A stretch of DNA of 64,000 bases from JBQLZO01 sp052168315 (GTDB lineage: Bacteria > Planctomycetota > Phycisphaerae > Phycisphaerales > UBA1924). The stretch spans positions 62,001-126,000 of the forward strand of contig JBQLZO010000050.1 of assembly GCA_052168315.1 (NCBI GenBank), given 5' to 3'. The notes beneath the pieces were generated by a model. That model made no database searches. It saw nothing but the letters and a program-made list of their open reading frames with translations, and was not told the origin of the DNA. Positions 16,927 through 25,967 of the stretch are shown piece by piece (within the stretch, counting starts at the first letter, position 1; every line of letters starts with the position of its first letter). The position numbers were made by a program, and so were the translations under genes.

Positions 16927-17365
16927 GGGTGCTTCAAGGTCTTCTGGAAAGGCGCCTGTCGGTCCAAACGGCAACGCGTCGGGGCCCGCCCCAGCAAGGT
17001 ACCGAGTGCCGGGCGACCGCGCACCAGCAAGGCACCGGGCCCCCGCCACAAGTCCACAGCCCCGGGCGCCCTGTCAGTCTCACTGTGTGAACTTCAGGTT
17101 TGATCTGCCGCATACTTGCCGTTCCGCCCCGAAGGGAGGATAAACACCCGAACCTCAATAGGTACATGTATGTGCAAGCGGTGGGGAGAGCCGGGGCGGG
17201 GACAGTGGGGGCAGAGGGCAAGGACCCGGTCTGCAAGAGCGGCCGGGTTCCCTGGTGCACGCCGCGCACTCCTTGACGCCCCCCCCCTTCCCCGTCATTC
17301 TTGCCTTTCACCGGGATCGGAAACGGTTCGTTTCTGCAACCGTTGTGCGACAGCGAGAAACCGCC
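16927..17365. other. Divergent promoter region with two short direct repeats and a hairpin
   Basis: These 439 bases separate the minus-strand SLC13 operon from the plus-strand porin operon, so both promoters should be here. Visible structures are two related copies of a CCAGCAAGG[TC]ACCG-type unit at 16991-17014 and 17023-17042, and a 7-bp inverted repeat AACGGTT/AACCGTT at 17322-17328 and 17338-17344, shortly before the first start. No coding frame looks genuine. Confidence 0.5.
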
Positions 17366-17932
17366 ATGCCTTCGGATACCGACCCGCCCGGATCGTCCGC
17401 CCCCGATCGCGCTCCTTTCACAATCCACATGCGAATCGGAAGCCTGGACGATCTGTTCCAGCCCTTCGATCCCGCGCCGATGCACCAGCGGGCGCTCTCC
17501 GCCGAAGTCGATGCATATGTGCTCGACCGCATCGACCTCAGCCCCCCCTCCGATCACATCGCCCTCAGGGTCCTCCTTCCCGCCAGCGAGTCCGCCTGCT
17601 GCGATGCCGTCCAGTCGGCCTTCCGCGACCACTTCGCCCGCGGAGCCATCCGGCTCCAGAGAGCCCTGCAGAAGCACTTCGCCACTGGCCGACGGACGCT
17701 CGCCGGCGCTGTGATCCTCGCGCTGGTGCTGATCCTGCTCAGCCAGACCGTCGCGGGACTTTCCGACATCCGCATCATCCAGACAATCGCCAACGGCATC
17801 GCCATCGTCGTCTGGGTCACCCTCTGGCGACCGCTCGAATTCCTGCTCTACGACTGGCGGGGCATGGACCGCCAGTTCAAGACCTACCGCAGACTCGCCA
17901 AGGCCGATGTGCGATGCGTCACCGAAACATGA
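17366..17932 (+). CDS. Hypothetical membrane protein
   Basis: A 188-residue protein of unknown function. Residues ~1-110 are soluble (HMRIGSLDDLFQPFDPAPMHQRAL, then an acidic region with IALRVLLPASE), followed by two adjacent membrane helices (AGAVILALVLILLSQTVAGL; IANGIAIVVWVTLWRPLEFLL) and a short basic tail. The in-frame ATG at 17366 has a GAGAAA-type ribosome site and is preferred over 17255. It starts the plus-strand run, 73 bp before the porin gene, so it may be co-transcribed with porin, MFS, asparaginase and glutaminase. No family was recognised. Confidence 0.7.
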   Translation: MPSDTDPPGSSAPDRAPFTIHMRIGSLDDLFQPFDPAPMHQRALSAEVDAYVLDRIDLSPPSDHIALRVLLPASESACCDAVQSAFRDHFARGAIRLQRALQKHFATGRRTLAGAVILALVLILLSQTVAGLSDIRIIQTIANGIAIVVWVTLWRPLEFLLYDWRGMDRQFKTYRRLAKADVRCVTET

Positions 17933-18005
17933 GACGACAGGCCACACCCGTGCTCCCTGTGAGCCCTCCGTCGCAGAGGCCGCCGCCGTGGCAAGGAGAA
18001 GCGAG

Positions 18006-19409
18006 ATGATCGGATGCAATCGCAGAGCGCCACTCGGACGCTCCCACCCGCGGCGGACCGCTGGCGTGGCCCTGGCTGGTTTGCTGCTCTGTGCTGCCGC
18101 CCCCGCGGCGCTGGCCCGGCAGGAGAGCCAGACGCCGCCGGCCGAGCCTCCCACCGAGCCCGCGACCGAAGCGAACGCCGCACCCGGTGCATCCGCGACC
18201 GCCGATGCCCGGCAATTCGATGCCGACTTCCGCACCGATCTCTACCTCGGGAACCAATTCTCCGTCGGCGAGGCGGAGACCACCGTCTACGAAGAGCTCG
18301 ATGACATCTACATGGACAAGGAACCCGTCGTCGATGTGCCGCCATTCGATTCCCCGCTCAACGCCTTCCGCGAGCTGACCCAGAAGATCGACGATTCCAT
18401 CGGGCTCCGCATCGGTGTCGCGTACACCGCCGTTTTCCAGCAGGCCACCGGAGGCAAGAGCGGCGCTGGTGGCGACTTCGATGTCTTCGGCACATGGGAC
18501 CTGATCAACCGAGGAGAGGCCAACACCGGACGGGTGGTCTGGGGCGTCGAGAACCGCCACAGGCTCGGCGGACGCGTCGCGTCCGACCTCCGCCCCGAAC
18601 TCGGCACCTTCCTCGCGCCCACCAACGGCTTCAACGACCGCGGCTGGGTCGTCCGGGACCTGTTCTGGCAGCAGAACCTCCTCGACGACAAGCTCCGCAT
18701 CATCATCGGCCGCGCCGACCCCACCGACTACTTCGGCGCCCACCGGATGCAGAACAAGAACGCCCTCTTCTCCAACCGGCAGATCTCCGGAACCGCTGCG
18801 CTCCCCTCACCCGGCCACGGCCTCACCGCCGTGTTCACCTACCGGCCCAACGACCTCCTGTTCATCAGCGGCGGCAGCAGCAACGCCTACGGAGACACCA
18901 CCGAAGCCCAGATCGAGAGCCTCTTCGACGAGTGGGATCTCTTCTCCTTCGGCGAAGTCGGGTTCACTCCCTACATCAAGAATGTCGGGCAGGGGCGCTA
19001 CACGGCCTCGGTCACCTATGTCGATCCCCGGGACCGCGGCGACCAGACCATCGGCCACGACTGGGGCCTGTCACTGGTCGCCGACCAGGACCTCGGCGAA
19101 CGATTCCAGGTCTTCGCCAGGTACAACTACCAGGAAGAAGCCCTCACCAACATCCACCATCTCATCCAGGGCGGCGTCGGCGTCTCCGGGCTCCTCGGCA
19201 GCCAGGACAACATGACCGGACTCGCCTTCTCCTACGCCGACCCCAAGGGACCCGGGCGCGAGGAGAAGGTCGTCGAGACCTTCCATCGCTTCCAGCTCAC
19301 CAGGTTCACGCAGTTCAGCGTCGGCTACCAGCTCATCATCGATCCGACCTTCGCGCCCGACGACGATGTCATCGGTGTCTTCACCGCCCGCATCCGCATC
19401 GCGTTCTGA
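18006..19409 (+). CDS. OprB-like carbohydrate porin
   Basis: A 467-residue secreted protein with a signal peptide (basic start, GVALAGLLLCAAAPAALA, cut before RQES), a low-complexity Pro/Ala/Glu linker, then beta-rich sequence ending in an aromatic residue (RIRIAF), as outer-membrane barrels do. Segments such as GEANTGRVVWGVENRHRLG, VRDLFWQQNLLDDKLRIIIGR and ADPTDYF resemble the OprB carbohydrate-selective porin family. The ATG at 18006 has AAGGAG 7 nt upstream. It lies 43 bp before the MFS gene and may admit the substrates used by the downstream amidases. Family call is good; substrate is not readable. Confidence 0.78.
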   Translation: MIGCNRRAPLGRSHPRRTAGVALAGLLLCAAAPAALARQESQTPPAEPPTEPATEANAAPGASATADARQFDADFRTDLYLGNQFSVGEAETTVYEELDDIYMDKEPVVDVPPFDSPLNAFRELTQKIDDSIGLRIGVAYTAVFQQATGGKSGAGGDFDVFGTWDLINRGEANTGRVVWGVENRHRLGGRVASDLRPELGTFLAPTNGFNDRGWVVRDLFWQQNLLDDKLRIIIGRADPTDYFGAHRMQNKNALFSNRQISGTAALPSPGHGLTAVFTYRPNDLLFISGGSSNAYGDTTEAQIESLFDEWDLFSFGEVGFTPYIKNVGQGRYTASVTYVDPRDRGDQTIGHDWGLSLVADQDLGERFQVFARYNYQEEALTNIHHLIQGGVGVSGLLGSQDNMTGLAFSYADPKGPGREEKVVETFHRFQLTRFTQFSVGYQLIIDPTFAPDDDVIGVFTARIRIAF

Positions 19410-19452
19410 CCCGCCCGCCCCGCCCCCACTCGCTCTCACCACGAGGAAAACC

Positions 19453-21135
19453 ATGGCCACACCAAACGACGCCGCATCGCTCGGCACAGACAACGAACGC
19501 CGGTCATGGCTCCCCATGATCGTCATCGGCATGGCCCAGGCGCTGATGTCATTCAATGTCGCCGCCATCCCCGTCTCGATGGCGGGCATGGTCGAGAGCT
19601 TCAACACCGCACCGACGACCGTGGGCACCGCGATCGTCATGTACTCGCTCGGCGTGTCCGGGTTCGTCATGCTCGGCGCCAAGCTCGGGCAGCGGTTCGG
19701 GGCAAAGCGGATCTTCCAGATCGTCGTCGGCATCTTCGCCGCGGCCGTCGGCGTGGTGGCGATCAGCCCCTCGGCCATCATCATGATCGCGGCCCAGGCG
19801 ACCTGCGGGCTCGCGGCGGCCGCCCTCGTGCCCTCGCTCGTCGCGCTGATCGCAAACCACTACACCGGCAAGCAGCAGGCCGAGGCCGTCGGCTGGCTCG
19901 GCTCCGCCCGCGCCATCGCCGGAGTGCTCGCGTTCCTCATCGTCGGCTCCATCGCCACCTTCGTCAGCTGGCGCCTCGCGTTCGGGCTGCTGGTGGTGCA
20001 TTCCATCGCGATCCTCGTGCTGAGCTTCAAGCTCAAACCCTCAGAGCAGCGGATGGACATGAAGATCGATGTCGTCGGCGTCATCATCGCGGCCGCCGGC
20101 ATCATCGCGATCACCTTCGGCGTGAACAACCTCCGCATCTGGGGCGTGCTCAGCGCGACCCCCGCGGCCCCGTTCGATCTCGCGGGATTCTCCCCGGCCC
20201 CGATGATGATCATCATCGGGGCGGTCATCGTCGCGATGTTCTTCAAGTGGTCGCACCACCGCGCGGCCAACGGCCACCCGCCGCTGCTCGCGCTGGAAGT
20301 CATCGAGTCGCACCGTGAATGGGCCGCGGTCATCGCGCTGTTCCTCATCGTTTCCATGGAAGCGGCGATCAACTTCTCCGTGCCGCTCTACATCCAGATC
20401 GTCCAGGGCCGATCGCCCTTCCAAACCTCCATCGCCATGATGCCGTTCCTCGTCACCGTCTTCTTCACCGCGATCCTCGTGGTCCGGCTCTACAGCAGGT
20501 TCACACCGCGCAACATCGCGCGCCTCGGTTTCGTGCTGGTGTTCGCAGGCACCACCTGGCTCGCCTTCGTGGTCACGAACGACTGGAGCACGCTCCCGGT
20601 CATGGCCGGGCTCATCATCGTCGGGCTCGGGCAGGGCATGCTCGTCACCCTCCTGTTCAATGTGCTCGTCACCGCAGCCCCGAAGGAAGCCGCCGGCGAT
20701 GTCGGATCGCTCCGCGGAGTCACCCAGAACCTCGCGGCCGCCGTCGGCACCGCCGTCGTCGGGGCGCTGCTCGTCGGCGTGCTCACCTCCATCGTGCTCA
20801 CCAATGTTTCACGCAGCCTCGTCCTCACCCCGGAACTGCTCGCGCAGATCAACCTCGAGAGTGTGAACTTCGTCAGCAACGACCGCCTCAACGAGACCCT
20901 CTCGCGGACCGATGCCACCCCCGAGCAGATCGCCGAAGCCGTGCAGATCAACACCAACGCGCGCCTCCGCGCGCTGAAGACCGGCTTCCTCGTGATGGCC
21001 GCGCTCTCGCTGCTCGCGCTGATTCCCTCCGGCTGGCTGCCCAACTACAAGCCGGGCCAGATCCCCAAGGACCCGCATCCGGACGAGAGCCCGGAACACC
21101 TGCGCGAACTGGCCGCGGCCAACGAGGAGCGCTGA
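19453..21135 (+). CDS. MFS transporter, DHA2 type (14 TM)
   Basis: A 560-residue major facilitator with about 14 membrane helices. The typical loop is present as GAKLGQRFGAKRIF between TM2 and TM3, and LGSARAIAGVLAFLIVGSIA in TM5 resembles the exporter signature region. DHA2 members usually export drugs or other small molecules by proton exchange. The ATG at 19453 follows AGGAAA; longer frames upstream overlap the porin gene. Only 3 bp separate it from the asparaginase gene, so it likely moves a substrate or product of the amide-hydrolysis operon; direction of transport is not known. Confidence 0.9.
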   Translation: MATPNDAASLGTDNERRSWLPMIVIGMAQALMSFNVAAIPVSMAGMVESFNTAPTTVGTAIVMYSLGVSGFVMLGAKLGQRFGAKRIFQIVVGIFAAAVGVVAISPSAIIMIAAQATCGLAAAALVPSLVALIANHYTGKQQAEAVGWLGSARAIAGVLAFLIVGSIATFVSWRLAFGLLVVHSIAILVLSFKLKPSEQRMDMKIDVVGVIIAAAGIIAITFGVNNLRIWGVLSATPAAPFDLAGFSPAPMMIIIGAVIVAMFFKWSHHRAANGHPPLLALEVIESHREWAAVIALFLIVSMEAAINFSVPLYIQIVQGRSPFQTSIAMMPFLVTVFFTAILVVRLYSRFTPRNIARLGFVLVFAGTTWLAFVVTNDWSTLPVMAGLIIVGLGQGMLVTLLFNVLVTAAPKEAAGDVGSLRGVTQNLAAAVGTAVVGALLVGVLTSIVLTNVSRSLVLTPELLAQINLESVNFVSNDRLNETLSRTDATPEQIAEAVQINTNARLRALKTGFLVMAALSLLALIPSGWLPNYKPGQIPKDPHPDESPEHLRELAAANEER

Positions 21136-21138
21136 GAC

Positions 21139-22128
21139 ATGGCACTCCCACGCCTGCTCATGCTCTCCCTCGGCGGCACGATCACCATGGTCCGCGATGA
21201 TTCTGGCGGCATCGCGCCCAGCCTCGGCGCCGCCGAACTGGTCGCCGCGATCCCGGAGCTCGCCGAAGTGGCCGACATCGAGGCCCACTCGCCGTTCAAG
21301 CTGCCCAGCCCGTCGATCGCGCTGGAGAACATCGTGCAGGTCGCCGGCATCATCCACGAAGGCTTCGCGGCCGACCGCTTCGATGCCGCCGTCGTCATCC
21401 AGGGCACCGATACCATCGAAGAATCCGCCTTCCTGCTCGACCTGCTGGTGCCCGGCGATCGTCCGGTCGTCGTCACCGGCGCGATGCGCGGCGCCGAAGC
21501 CCTCGGCGCCGATGGCCCGGCCAACCTGCTCGCCGCCGCACGCCTCGCCGTCTCCGACGATGCCCGCGGCTGCGGCGTGCTCGTCGTCCTGAATTACGAC
21601 ATCCATGCCGCGCGATTCGTCCAGAAGTCACACACCGCGCTCCCCTCGGCCTTCACCTCCCCGCTCACCGGTCCGCTGGGCGTTGTGGCCGAGGGCCGGC
21701 CGCGGCTGTACACGCATGTGAAGCGCCTCCCAGTGCTCCTCATCGCCGATGGCAACCCCGCCTCCATCGCGCTGCTCAAGATCGCGATGGGCACGGATGC
21801 CCGAATCCTCAAGGCCCTGCCCGACACCCTCGGCTATGCCGGACTCGTCATCGAGGGCATGGGCGCCGGCCATGTGCCCGCCGAGGTCGCGCCGATCCTG
21901 GGCGACCTCGCCGAGCGAATCCCCATTGTCCTCGCCTCGCGATCCATGACCGGCCCCGTCTTCACCAGCACCTATGGCTACGCCGGCGGTGAGATCGATC
22001 TGATCAAGCGCGGGCTGATCCCGGCGGGCATGCTCTCGGGGCTCAAGGCCCGCCTGCTGCTCGGGCTCGCCCTGCGAAGCGGCGCGGGCGCCGACGCCGC
22101 CCGCCGCGCCTTTGCCCCGTACCAATGA
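21139..22128 (+). CDS. L-asparaginase
   Basis: A 329-residue bacterial-type asparaginase (asparagine to aspartate plus ammonia). The first catalytic Thr lies in LSLGGTITM and the second in QGTDTIEESAF; TGAMRG and the C-terminal GYAGGEIDL segment also fit. No signal peptide is seen, so it is probably cytoplasmic. It follows the MFS gene by 3 bp and its stop touches a possible glutaminase start (ATGA). Asparaginase and glutaminase together make aspartate, glutamate and ammonia, pointing to amide salvage or ammonia-based pH control. Confidence 0.93.
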   Translation: MALPRLLMLSLGGTITMVRDDSGGIAPSLGAAELVAAIPELAEVADIEAHSPFKLPSPSIALENIVQVAGIIHEGFAADRFDAAVVIQGTDTIEESAFLLDLLVPGDRPVVVTGAMRGAEALGADGPANLLAAARLAVSDDARGCGVLVVLNYDIHAARFVQKSHTALPSAFTSPLTGPLGVVAEGRPRLYTHVKRLPVLLIADGNPASIALLKIAMGTDARILKALPDTLGYAGLVIEGMGAGHVPAEVAPILGDLAERIPIVLASRSMTGPVFTSTYGYAGGEIDLIKRGLIPAGMLSGLKARLLLGLALRSGAGADAARRAFAPYQ

Positions 22129-22178
22129 CCCTCGACCGCCCGCCCGAAAACGGACCAGGCCCAGGAGAGACTCCACCC

Positions 22179-23201
22179 ATGCCCGAACATCAAGCCATGC
22201 TCCGCAGCGTGCCCGTCGATCCGGCCACCGCCACCGCCGCGGTCTCCACCGGCGACCTGCCCAAGCCCGAGGTCGTCGCCGCCCTCATCAAGGAAGCCTA
22301 CGAGCTCTACAAGGACGACAGCGAGGGCGTCGTCGCCGACTACATCCCCGCGCTGGCCAAGGTCCCCGCGCAGCTCTTCGGCATCGCCGTCGTCGGCATC
22401 AACGGCGCTGTCCACACCGCCGGCGATGTGGACCACGAATTCTCCATCCAGAGCGTGTCCAAGCCTTTCGTTTTCGCGCTCATCTGCCAGGCCATCGGCG
22501 GCGAGGAGGCACGCCTCAAGCTCGGCGTGAACAGCACGGGACTCCCGTTCAACTCCGTCATGGCCGTGGAACTCAACGGCGACCGAACCATGAACCCCAT
22601 GGTCAACGCCGGCGCCATCGCCGCCACCAGCCTCGCCCCGGGCGACACCGCCGAAGACAAGTGGAACTTCATCCGAGATGGCCTCTCCCGATTCGCCGGC
22701 CGAGACCTCACCCTGAACGCCGAGGTCTACGAGTCCGAGGCGGCGACCAACCTCCGCAACCGCGGCATCGCCAAGCTCCTCGAAGGCTACGGCCGCATGT
22801 ACTTCGACGCGCTGGAAGCGACGGACATCTACACCAAGCAGTGCTCCCTGAATGTCACCGCCAAGGACCTGGCTGTCATGGCCGCCACCCTCGCCGATGG
22901 CGGCGTGAACCCCATCACAAAGCAACGCGTCATCGATGCACCCCACTGCAAGCGCGTCCTCGCCGTGCTCGCCACCGCCGGGCTCTACGAGCTCTCCGGC
23001 GACTGGCTGTTCGAGATCGGGCTGCCCGGAAAGTCCGGCGTCAGCGGCGGCATATTCACGGTCTCCCCGGGCAAGGGCGGGCTCGGGACCTTCGCGCCAC
23101 GCCTCGACGGAGCCGGCAACAGCATCAAGGGCCAGCGCGTCAGCAAGTACCTCTCCGAGCGGCTCGGTTTGAATCTCTTCGCATCCAGACCATTCGAGTG
23201 A
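22179..23201 (+). CDS. glsA: Glutaminase (serine-type, GlsA family)
   Basis: A 340-residue glutaminase of the beta-lactamase fold, turning glutamine into glutamate and ammonia. The Ser-x-x-Lys catalytic pair is in QSVSKPF (Ser92, Lys95); NPMVNAGAIAATSL, the YTKQCS segment and PGKSGVSGGI are further family blocks. The ATG at 22179 follows AGGAG by 11 nt; an ATG at 22125 overlaps the asparaginase stop (ATGA) and would add 18 Pro/Gly-rich residues, so the start is not settled. It is the fifth gene of the porin-MFS-amidase run. Confidence 0.94.
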   Translation: MPEHQAMLRSVPVDPATATAAVSTGDLPKPEVVAALIKEAYELYKDDSEGVVADYIPALAKVPAQLFGIAVVGINGAVHTAGDVDHEFSIQSVSKPFVFALICQAIGGEEARLKLGVNSTGLPFNSVMAVELNGDRTMNPMVNAGAIAATSLAPGDTAEDKWNFIRDGLSRFAGRDLTLNAEVYESEAATNLRNRGIAKLLEGYGRMYFDALEATDIYTKQCSLNVTAKDLAVMAATLADGGVNPITKQRVIDAPHCKRVLAVLATAGLYELSGDWLFEIGLPGKSGVSGGIFTVSPGKGGLGTFAPRLDGAGNSIKGQRVSKYLSERLGLNLFASRPFE

Positions 23202-23223
23202 CGCCACCGGTCCGGGGCAGAAC

Positions 23224-24549
23224 ATGCGTTACAGTCACGCCATGGAACCCAATCGGAGGCGTTGCCGCCCACCCATCCGCCGCGCGAGCAGACCCGCATG
23301 CCTCGCCTGTGCAGCATTCGTCGTCGTCGCCCTGGCATCCCTGGCTCACCTCCAGGGCTGCAGCCCCCCGCGCCGGTCCATCACCGAAGCACAGATGCAG
23401 GCCCGCGTCGCGGCCCACCAGGACTCCGTTCTCGACCAGCGCGACCGCATCGCCCAACGCTTCCTCGCCCGACTCGAATCCCTCCATCAAGCCAACCGCG
23501 CCGCCGGGAGCGGCGAGCCCGTCGAGGTCAATGTCCTCATGCTCTCCAGCGGCGGACAGTACGGCGCGTTCGGCACCGGCGTCCTCGATGGCTGGAGCGA
23601 CTCCGATTCCGTCGAATTCCGCCGACCCACTTTCGACATCGTCACCGGCGTCAGCACCGGAGCACTCATCGCCCCCTTCGCCATCTCCGGCGAAGGCGAA
23701 TCCCTCGCACGAGTCGCCGACCTCTTCAAGGAGGCCGACGACTCCTTCGCCAGGCTCAGAGGGCTCTTGTTCTTCCTCCCGTGGAGAACATCCATCTTCG
23801 ACACCCGCGTCCTCGAGGAACGCGTCCAATCCGAGATCGATGCGGCGACCGTCCAACGAGTCGCGGACGCCCACCACCAGCACCGCATGCTGCTCATCGG
23901 CACCGTCGATCTCGACCTCGGCCGCTTCCACATCTGGGACATGGGCCCCATCGCCGTCGAAGCGGCATCCTCCGAATCGCTCGCCCGCTTCCACGACGCC
24001 ATGATCGCCTCCGCGTCCATCCCCGGCGCCTTCCCTCCCAAGGAAATCGACGGCGTGCTCTACACCGACGGCGCCGCAGCGCTCGCCACCTTCATCGGCC
24101 TCGACCGCGATCTCATCAAGCAGGTCATCGCCGCATTCCTCCGCAGGAACCCGGATGCACAGATCCCAACCCTCCGCATGTGGATGATCGTCAACGGGCA
24201 CATCGATCCCCCCGCCCAGCTCGCCCAGCAGGGATGGACCTCCGTCGCCCTCCGCAGCGCTCAGGTCATCGCCAGCTACTCCCTCCGAGGAACCCTCCGC
24301 CAGATGCAGCTCGGCGCCGAACTCATCGGACGCGACCTCGGAACACCCGTCCAGTTCCGCTACATCGCCGTCCCGAGCGCCGTCGACCTCCCCGAACCCA
24401 CCAGCCTGCTTTTCGACCAGGAACTCATGTTCGAACTCCACGCCCTCGGCTACGCCCTCGGCAGCGACCCCGACGCGTGGCGCACCGACGCCATCGCGCC
24501 GGACATCCCCGGATCCTCCATCATTCTCAGAGACATCCCCCTCGACTGA
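23224..24549 (+). CDS. Patatin-like phospholipase lipoprotein
   Basis: A 441-residue lipoprotein (hydrophobic segment then LQGC, Cys46) with a patatin-like acyl hydrolase domain. Visible features are the oxyanion-hole SSGGQYGAFG (~109-117), the nucleophile elbow GVSTG (Ser144) and the Asp of YTDGAAA (Asp282), which replaces the usual DGG/DGA with DGA. It should deacylate phospholipids or lipid esters at a membrane surface. It starts 22 bp after glutaminase, so it is probably in the same transcript; a functional link to amide hydrolysis is unclear. An ATG at 23242 is an alternative start. Confidence 0.88.
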   Translation: MRYSHAMEPNRRRCRPPIRRASRPACLACAAFVVVALASLAHLQGCSPPRRSITEAQMQARVAAHQDSVLDQRDRIAQRFLARLESLHQANRAAGSGEPVEVNVLMLSSGGQYGAFGTGVLDGWSDSDSVEFRRPTFDIVTGVSTGALIAPFAISGEGESLARVADLFKEADDSFARLRGLLFFLPWRTSIFDTRVLEERVQSEIDAATVQRVADAHHQHRMLLIGTVDLDLGRFHIWDMGPIAVEAASSESLARFHDAMIASASIPGAFPPKEIDGVLYTDGAAALATFIGLDRDLIKQVIAAFLRRNPDAQIPTLRMWMIVNGHIDPPAQLAQQGWTSVALRSAQVIASYSLRGTLRQMQLGAELIGRDLGTPVQFRYIAVPSAVDLPEPTSLLFDQELMFELHALGYALGSDPDAWRTDAIAPDIPGSSIILRDIPLD

Positions 24550-24745
24550 TCCCACGCCCACTCCGCCACGCGCACCATCTCACCGCGAGCCCCGGACCCG
24601 CGCGACGGAGTCAATGGACGCGATGGATCCAGAATCCTTGCGCTCACACCGCCGCACGGGCCCGGTTCCAGCTTCTCCCGGCCACGCCGTACAATCACCA
24701 GGCCCGCTCACTGAGCCCGCGAGACACACGATCACGGAGCCCCAC

Positions 24746-25114
24746 ATGCCGACGACCACACCCGAACACGACGCACGAATCGCCAGCATGACCTTCGCTT
24801 CCGTCTATCCGCACTATGTCGCCAAGGTCGAGAAGAAGGACCGAACCAGAGAAGAACTGCACCAGGTCATCGCTTGGCTGACCGGCTTCGATGACAAGCA
24901 GCTGCAGAAGCAGATCGATGACAACGCGACCTTCGAGGAGTTCTTCCGCCGCGCGAAGCTCAACCCGAACGCGCACCTGATCACCGGTGTCATCTGCGGC
25001 TACAGGGTGGAAGAGATCGAGAACCCCCTCACGCAGCGGGTCCGCTACCTCGACAAGCTCGTGGATGAGCTCGCGAAGGGCAAGAAGATGGACAAGATCC
25101 TGCGAGCCGGATAG
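24746..25114 (+). CDS. DUF2200 family protein
   Basis: A 122-residue soluble protein. The pattern MTFASVYPHYVAKVEKKDR...HQVIAWLTGFD and FFRRAKLNPNAHLITGVICGYRVEEIENPL...LDKLVDELAKGK matches the DUF2200 family, which has no firmly known role. The ATG at 24746 follows CGGAG by 8 nt; the longer frame to 24614 is not supported. It lies 196 bp after the patatin gene, so it may have its own promoter. Confidence 0.85.
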   Translation: MPTTTPEHDARIASMTFASVYPHYVAKVEKKDRTREELHQVIAWLTGFDDKQLQKQIDDNATFEEFFRRAKLNPNAHLITGVICGYRVEEIENPLTQRVRYLDKLVDELAKGKKMDKILRAG

Positions 25115-25139
25115 CACCGCTTCGCACCACGAGACAGAC

Positions 25140-25814
25140 TTACCCCCCGTCGGCGCTGCCACCTCGGATCTCGCCGGCGACATCGCGGGCGGCCTTCAAT
25201 GACCCCCCCATCCGCGCACGCACCTCCCGCACCGCCTGAACCCTGCTCGGCGCGCTCAGCACCGCATCCACCAGCGCCCCATCCCCGTCGGGTTCGGCCA
25301 GCCCGACCTCACGCCGAAGCGCCGAGGCGATCAGCCCCAACTCCTCGACCCGCCGCGGGATCATCTCCGTCTGATCGGTGATCTGGAAGCCCGAGCCATC
25401 GGCCAGTAGGAAGAACAACGCGTGCCGCGGACGCCGCCGGTTCGTGCTCGACCCCGCGCGCGTCGTCCGGGTGGTCACACCCGAGATCCGCGCGTATTCG
25501 ATCTCACCCCTCCGGGTTCCGATGAGCGATCCGATGCGATATCGCACGCACCGAGCCTCACCATCGAACCGAATCGTCCACCAGCGCCCAAACCGCGCAG
25601 CGCCCGCGAAGAACAAGGCCCCGACCCCGAGCGGTGCCAGCACCCGCTCCACCGAGAACCCCTCCCCGAGCCCGAGCCGCACAAGGGCGGTGCCGATCAG
25701 CACCACGCTCGCGCTGAGGAACACCAGCAGCGGCGCCCACGACCGTGCCCGCACAACCAATTCAGAATCCGACGCTCGCTTGAGACGCATGCACCGCTCC
25801 GTGTCGATCACCAT
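25140..25814 (-). CDS. Hypothetical membrane protein with PH-like cytoplasmic part
   Basis: About 224 residues, unknown family. Two close membrane helices (LLVFLSASVVLIGTALVRLGL; VLAPLGVGALFFAGAARF) are followed by a beta-rich region (WWTIRFDGEARCVRYRIGSLIG...GEIEYARISGVTTR) that resembles bacterial PH-like or YcxB-type membrane-anchored domains, then a helical tail. Starts at 25853, 25814 and 25790 are possible; 25814 is used here. It is convergent with DUF2200 and stands alone. Confidence 0.6.
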   Translation of the reverse strand: MVIDTERCMRLKRASDSELVVRARSWAPLLVFLSASVVLIGTALVRLGLGEGFSVERVLAPLGVGALFFAGAARFGRWWTIRFDGEARCVRYRIGSLIGTRRGEIEYARISGVTTRTTRAGSSTNRRRPRHALFFLLADGSGFQITDQTEMIPRRVEELGLIASALRREVGLAEPDGDGALVDAVLSAPSRVQAVREVRARMGGSLKAARDVAGEIRGGSADGG

Positions 25815-25967
25815 GAGCCCGACCGCGCCAAGCAGCGGCACGCGGCCCACCATCGGACCAGAGCCCTTCTACGCATTCCACTCCCACCAATTGCACGAAG
25901 ACCGGCGATTTCCACCGCCCCGCCCACCAACCAAGCGCCCGCGAGCCCTCACGCCCCTCAGGACGCC

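Noticed and set aside
17116..17165. Strong Shine-Dalgarno-like AAGGGAGG near 17131 as the start of a small gene
   Set aside because: No start codon follows at a suitable distance, and the frame from 17116 is a shadow of downstream genes.
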